Shown here piece by piece: positions 31,032-32,073 of a stretch of DNA of 32,073 nt (position 1 is the stretch's first letter; each line of letters opens with the position of its first letter). A program made the translations under genes and the position numbers. The notes beneath the pieces are model-generated. The model searched no databases. It had not been told where the DNA came from and saw nothing but the letters and a program-made list of their open reading frames with translations. The stretch is from Parcubacteria group bacterium GW2011_GWE2_39_37 (GTDB taxonomy: Bacteria > Patescibacteriota > Patescibacteriia > Patescibacteriales > GWE2-39-37). Location: the NCBI GenBank assembly GCA_000995135.1, contig LBWY01000004.1, forward strand, positions 1-32,073, given 5' to 3'.

Positions 31032-31994
31032 TTATTGTTTGTTGCCATATTGCTTTTGGTAGTAATCTTTATATTCTCCGCTTTTGATCTTCTGCCACCA
31101 CTCTTGATTCTGCCTATACCAGACTACTGTCTTAGCTAGTCCGGTTTTAAAATCAACCTTAGGGTACCAGCCAAGCTCATTTTTTGCTTTGCTGATGTCC
31201 ATGGCATAGCGGAAATCATGACCTTTTCTATCTTCTACGTATTCGATCATTTCATCACCGAAGCCCATTAAATTCAAAATATTGTTTGTGATATCTAAAT
31301 TAGTCAATTCATTTTCACCACCGAGGCCATAAGTTTCACCGATTCGGCCTTTTTTGATTATCGCTTCAACCCCGGCATTATGGTCATCCACATGGATCCA
31401 ATCCCTGATGTTTCCACCCTTGCCATAAACAGGCACCTTTTTACCTTCAATAAGATTAGTAACGAATAATGGGATTAATTTTTCCGGGAATTGATAAGGA
31501 CCGTAATTGTTGGTGCAATTAGAAATTGTAATCGGTAACTTATGAGTATGCCAATATGCTCTAACCAAGTGATCAGAAGCGGCTTTGGAGGCGCTATAAG
31601 GACTGCGTGGATCATATGGCGTATTCTCCTGAAACTTAGGATCAACCAAATCAAGTGCGCCAAAGACCTCATCTGTGGAAATATGATGACCCAATACATT
31701 GGTCCTAACAAAAGATCCTCCATCAATTATTGAGCGATCAACATGTGTTTCTGCCGCAAAATGAACAATCAGATCAACTTCTTTCACGATATCATTTACT
31801 AAATCTTTATCGCAGATATCACCTTTGATAAATTTATAATTAGGATTGCCTTCACAGCCTTTTAAGTTTTCTAAATTACCTGCATAGGTCAAAGAATCCA
31901 GATTGATAATAGAATCTTCTGGATTATTTTCCAGCCAATAGTGGATAAAATTTGCTCCGATAAATCCGGCGCCACCTGTTACTAATAATTTCAT
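31032..31994 (-). CDS. rmlB: dTDP-glucose 4,6-dehydratase RmlB with an internal in-frame deletion
   Basis: Extended SDR enzyme converting dTDP-glucose to dTDP-4-keto-6-deoxyglucose. Motifs are VTGGAGFIGANFIHYW, DSLTYAGNLENL, VHFAAETHVDRSI, HHISTDEVFGAL (Thr107-Asp108-Glu109), SPYSASKAASDHL (Tyr133/Lys137) and NCTNNYGPYQFPEKLIP. At residues 100-104 NVLG is followed directly by HHISTDEV. In RmlB a helix of about 15-17 residues (usually TxxLLEAA...F) stands there. The frame is kept, so a 320-residue protein would still be made, but a core Rossmann helix and the end of the next strand are missing. This may be a sequence or assembly deletion, or a damaged gene. Confidence 0.92.
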   Translation of the reverse strand: MKLLVTGGAGFIGANFIHYWLENNPEDSIINLDSLTYAGNLENLKGCEGNPNYKFIKGDICDKDLVNDIVKEVDLIVHFAAETHVDRSIIDGGSFVRTNVLGHHISTDEVFGALDLVDPKFQENTPYDPRSPYSASKAASDHLVRAYWHTHKLPITISNCTNNYGPYQFPEKLIPLFVTNLIEGKKVPVYGKGGNIRDWIHVDDHNAGVEAIIKKGRIGETYGLGGENELTNLDITNNILNLMGFGDEMIEYVEDRKGHDFRYAMDISKAKNELGWYPKVDFKTGLAKTVVWYRQNQEWWQKIKSGEYKDYYQKQYGNKQ

Positions 31995-31997
31995 AAA

Positions 31998-32073
31998 TTA
32001 ATTCTTATTTTTTATGGTCTCAGCTATTTTTTGCATCTGTCCATCTTCATATTTTTTTATCGGCCAAAAATTT
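31998..32073 (-). CDS. C-terminal end of an unidentified gene, cut by the window edge
   Basis: An open frame enters from the window edge and ends at TAA 31998-32000 with the residues NFWPIKKYEDGQMQKIAETI and a short Lys/Asn tail. The stop is three bases from the rmlB start, so it is probably in the same operon. Too little is visible to name it; RmlC would be the missing rhamnose gene, but I see nothing diagnostic. Confidence 0.5.
   Translation of the reverse strand, partial: NFWPIKKYEDGQMQKIAETIKNKN

Noticed and set aside
1-32073. CRISPR arrays, tRNA, rRNA, insertion sequences, prophage genes
   Set aside because: No regularly spaced direct repeats, cloverleaf genes, rRNA cores, transposase or phage proteins were seen on either strand.
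1-32073. Recoded UGA (code 25) as in some CPR phyla
   Set aside because: UGA stops are used and no in-frame UGA interrupts the recognised proteins.

Overview
The window looks like a chromosomal segment of an uncultivated Patescibacterium (Candidate Phyla Radiation). I infer this from the low G+C, the tightly packed co-directional genes, a compact PilB-PilC-pseudopilin-PilM-PilN-PilO locus, the form of the MurC/MurG/FtsW/MraY cluster, PEGA and Cys-repeat surface proteins, and a run of dTDP-rhamnose and GT2 genes. UGA is used as a normal stop, so this is code 11, not the code 25 of Gracilibacteria or Absconditabacteria. I cannot place it below the CPR level by eye.

Layout. (a) 1-6311, minus strand: a peptidoglycan/division cluster read as membrane ORF, mraY, ftsW, murG, a pilin-like membrane protein, two small ORFs and murC. 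murC has lost its ATP-binding P-loop block and is frameshifted. Between murG and murC lies a SAM-I-type riboswitch with a transcription terminator platform, in front of a 51-residue orphan small protein. (b) 6435-14434, plus strand: a type IV pilus/type II secretion-like operon of pilB, pilC, four pilin-like genes (two without Glu5), pilM, pilN, pilO and a small bitopic protein, closed by a strong terminator. (c) 14459-17621, minus: a Rrf2/IscR-like regulator, a secreted calcium-repeat L,D-transpeptidase, IscU, an Nfu-type scaffold and IscS. (d) 17758-19002, minus: a 48-codon small ORF that runs through its own terminator, and a secreted 18-cysteine repeat protein. (e) 19101-23758: rpmA, ctpA (minus), murA and a PEGA/beta-propeller membrane protein. 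(f) 23808-32073, minus: a surface polysaccharide cluster with galU, four GT2 glycosyltransferases, a secreted thermonuclease, rmlA, rmlD, rmlB and the end of one more gene. rmlB carries an in-frame internal deletion.

How it fits together. MurA, MurC, MurG, MraY and FtsW make and polymerise the peptidoglycan precursor. The YkuD L,D-transpeptidase would crosslink the wall and CtpA would process exported proteins. The pilus locus would build a surface filament. GalU and RmlABD would supply UDP-glucose and dTDP-rhamnose to the GT2 enzymes. The Isc genes form a minimal SUF/ISC-free Fe-S assembly set under a predicted cysteine-ligated Rrf2 repressor with a palindromic operator.

Three families of palindromic REP-like repeats sit in gene junctions. 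They often abut a stop codon, and in three cases reach the start or ribosome-binding region of the next gene (murC, murG and a glycosyltransferase). The items most worth a second look are the riboswitch/small-protein unit, the terminator-inside-ORF small gene, the two deletions in conserved enzymes, and the L,D-transpeptidase without a conventional start codon for its signal peptide.
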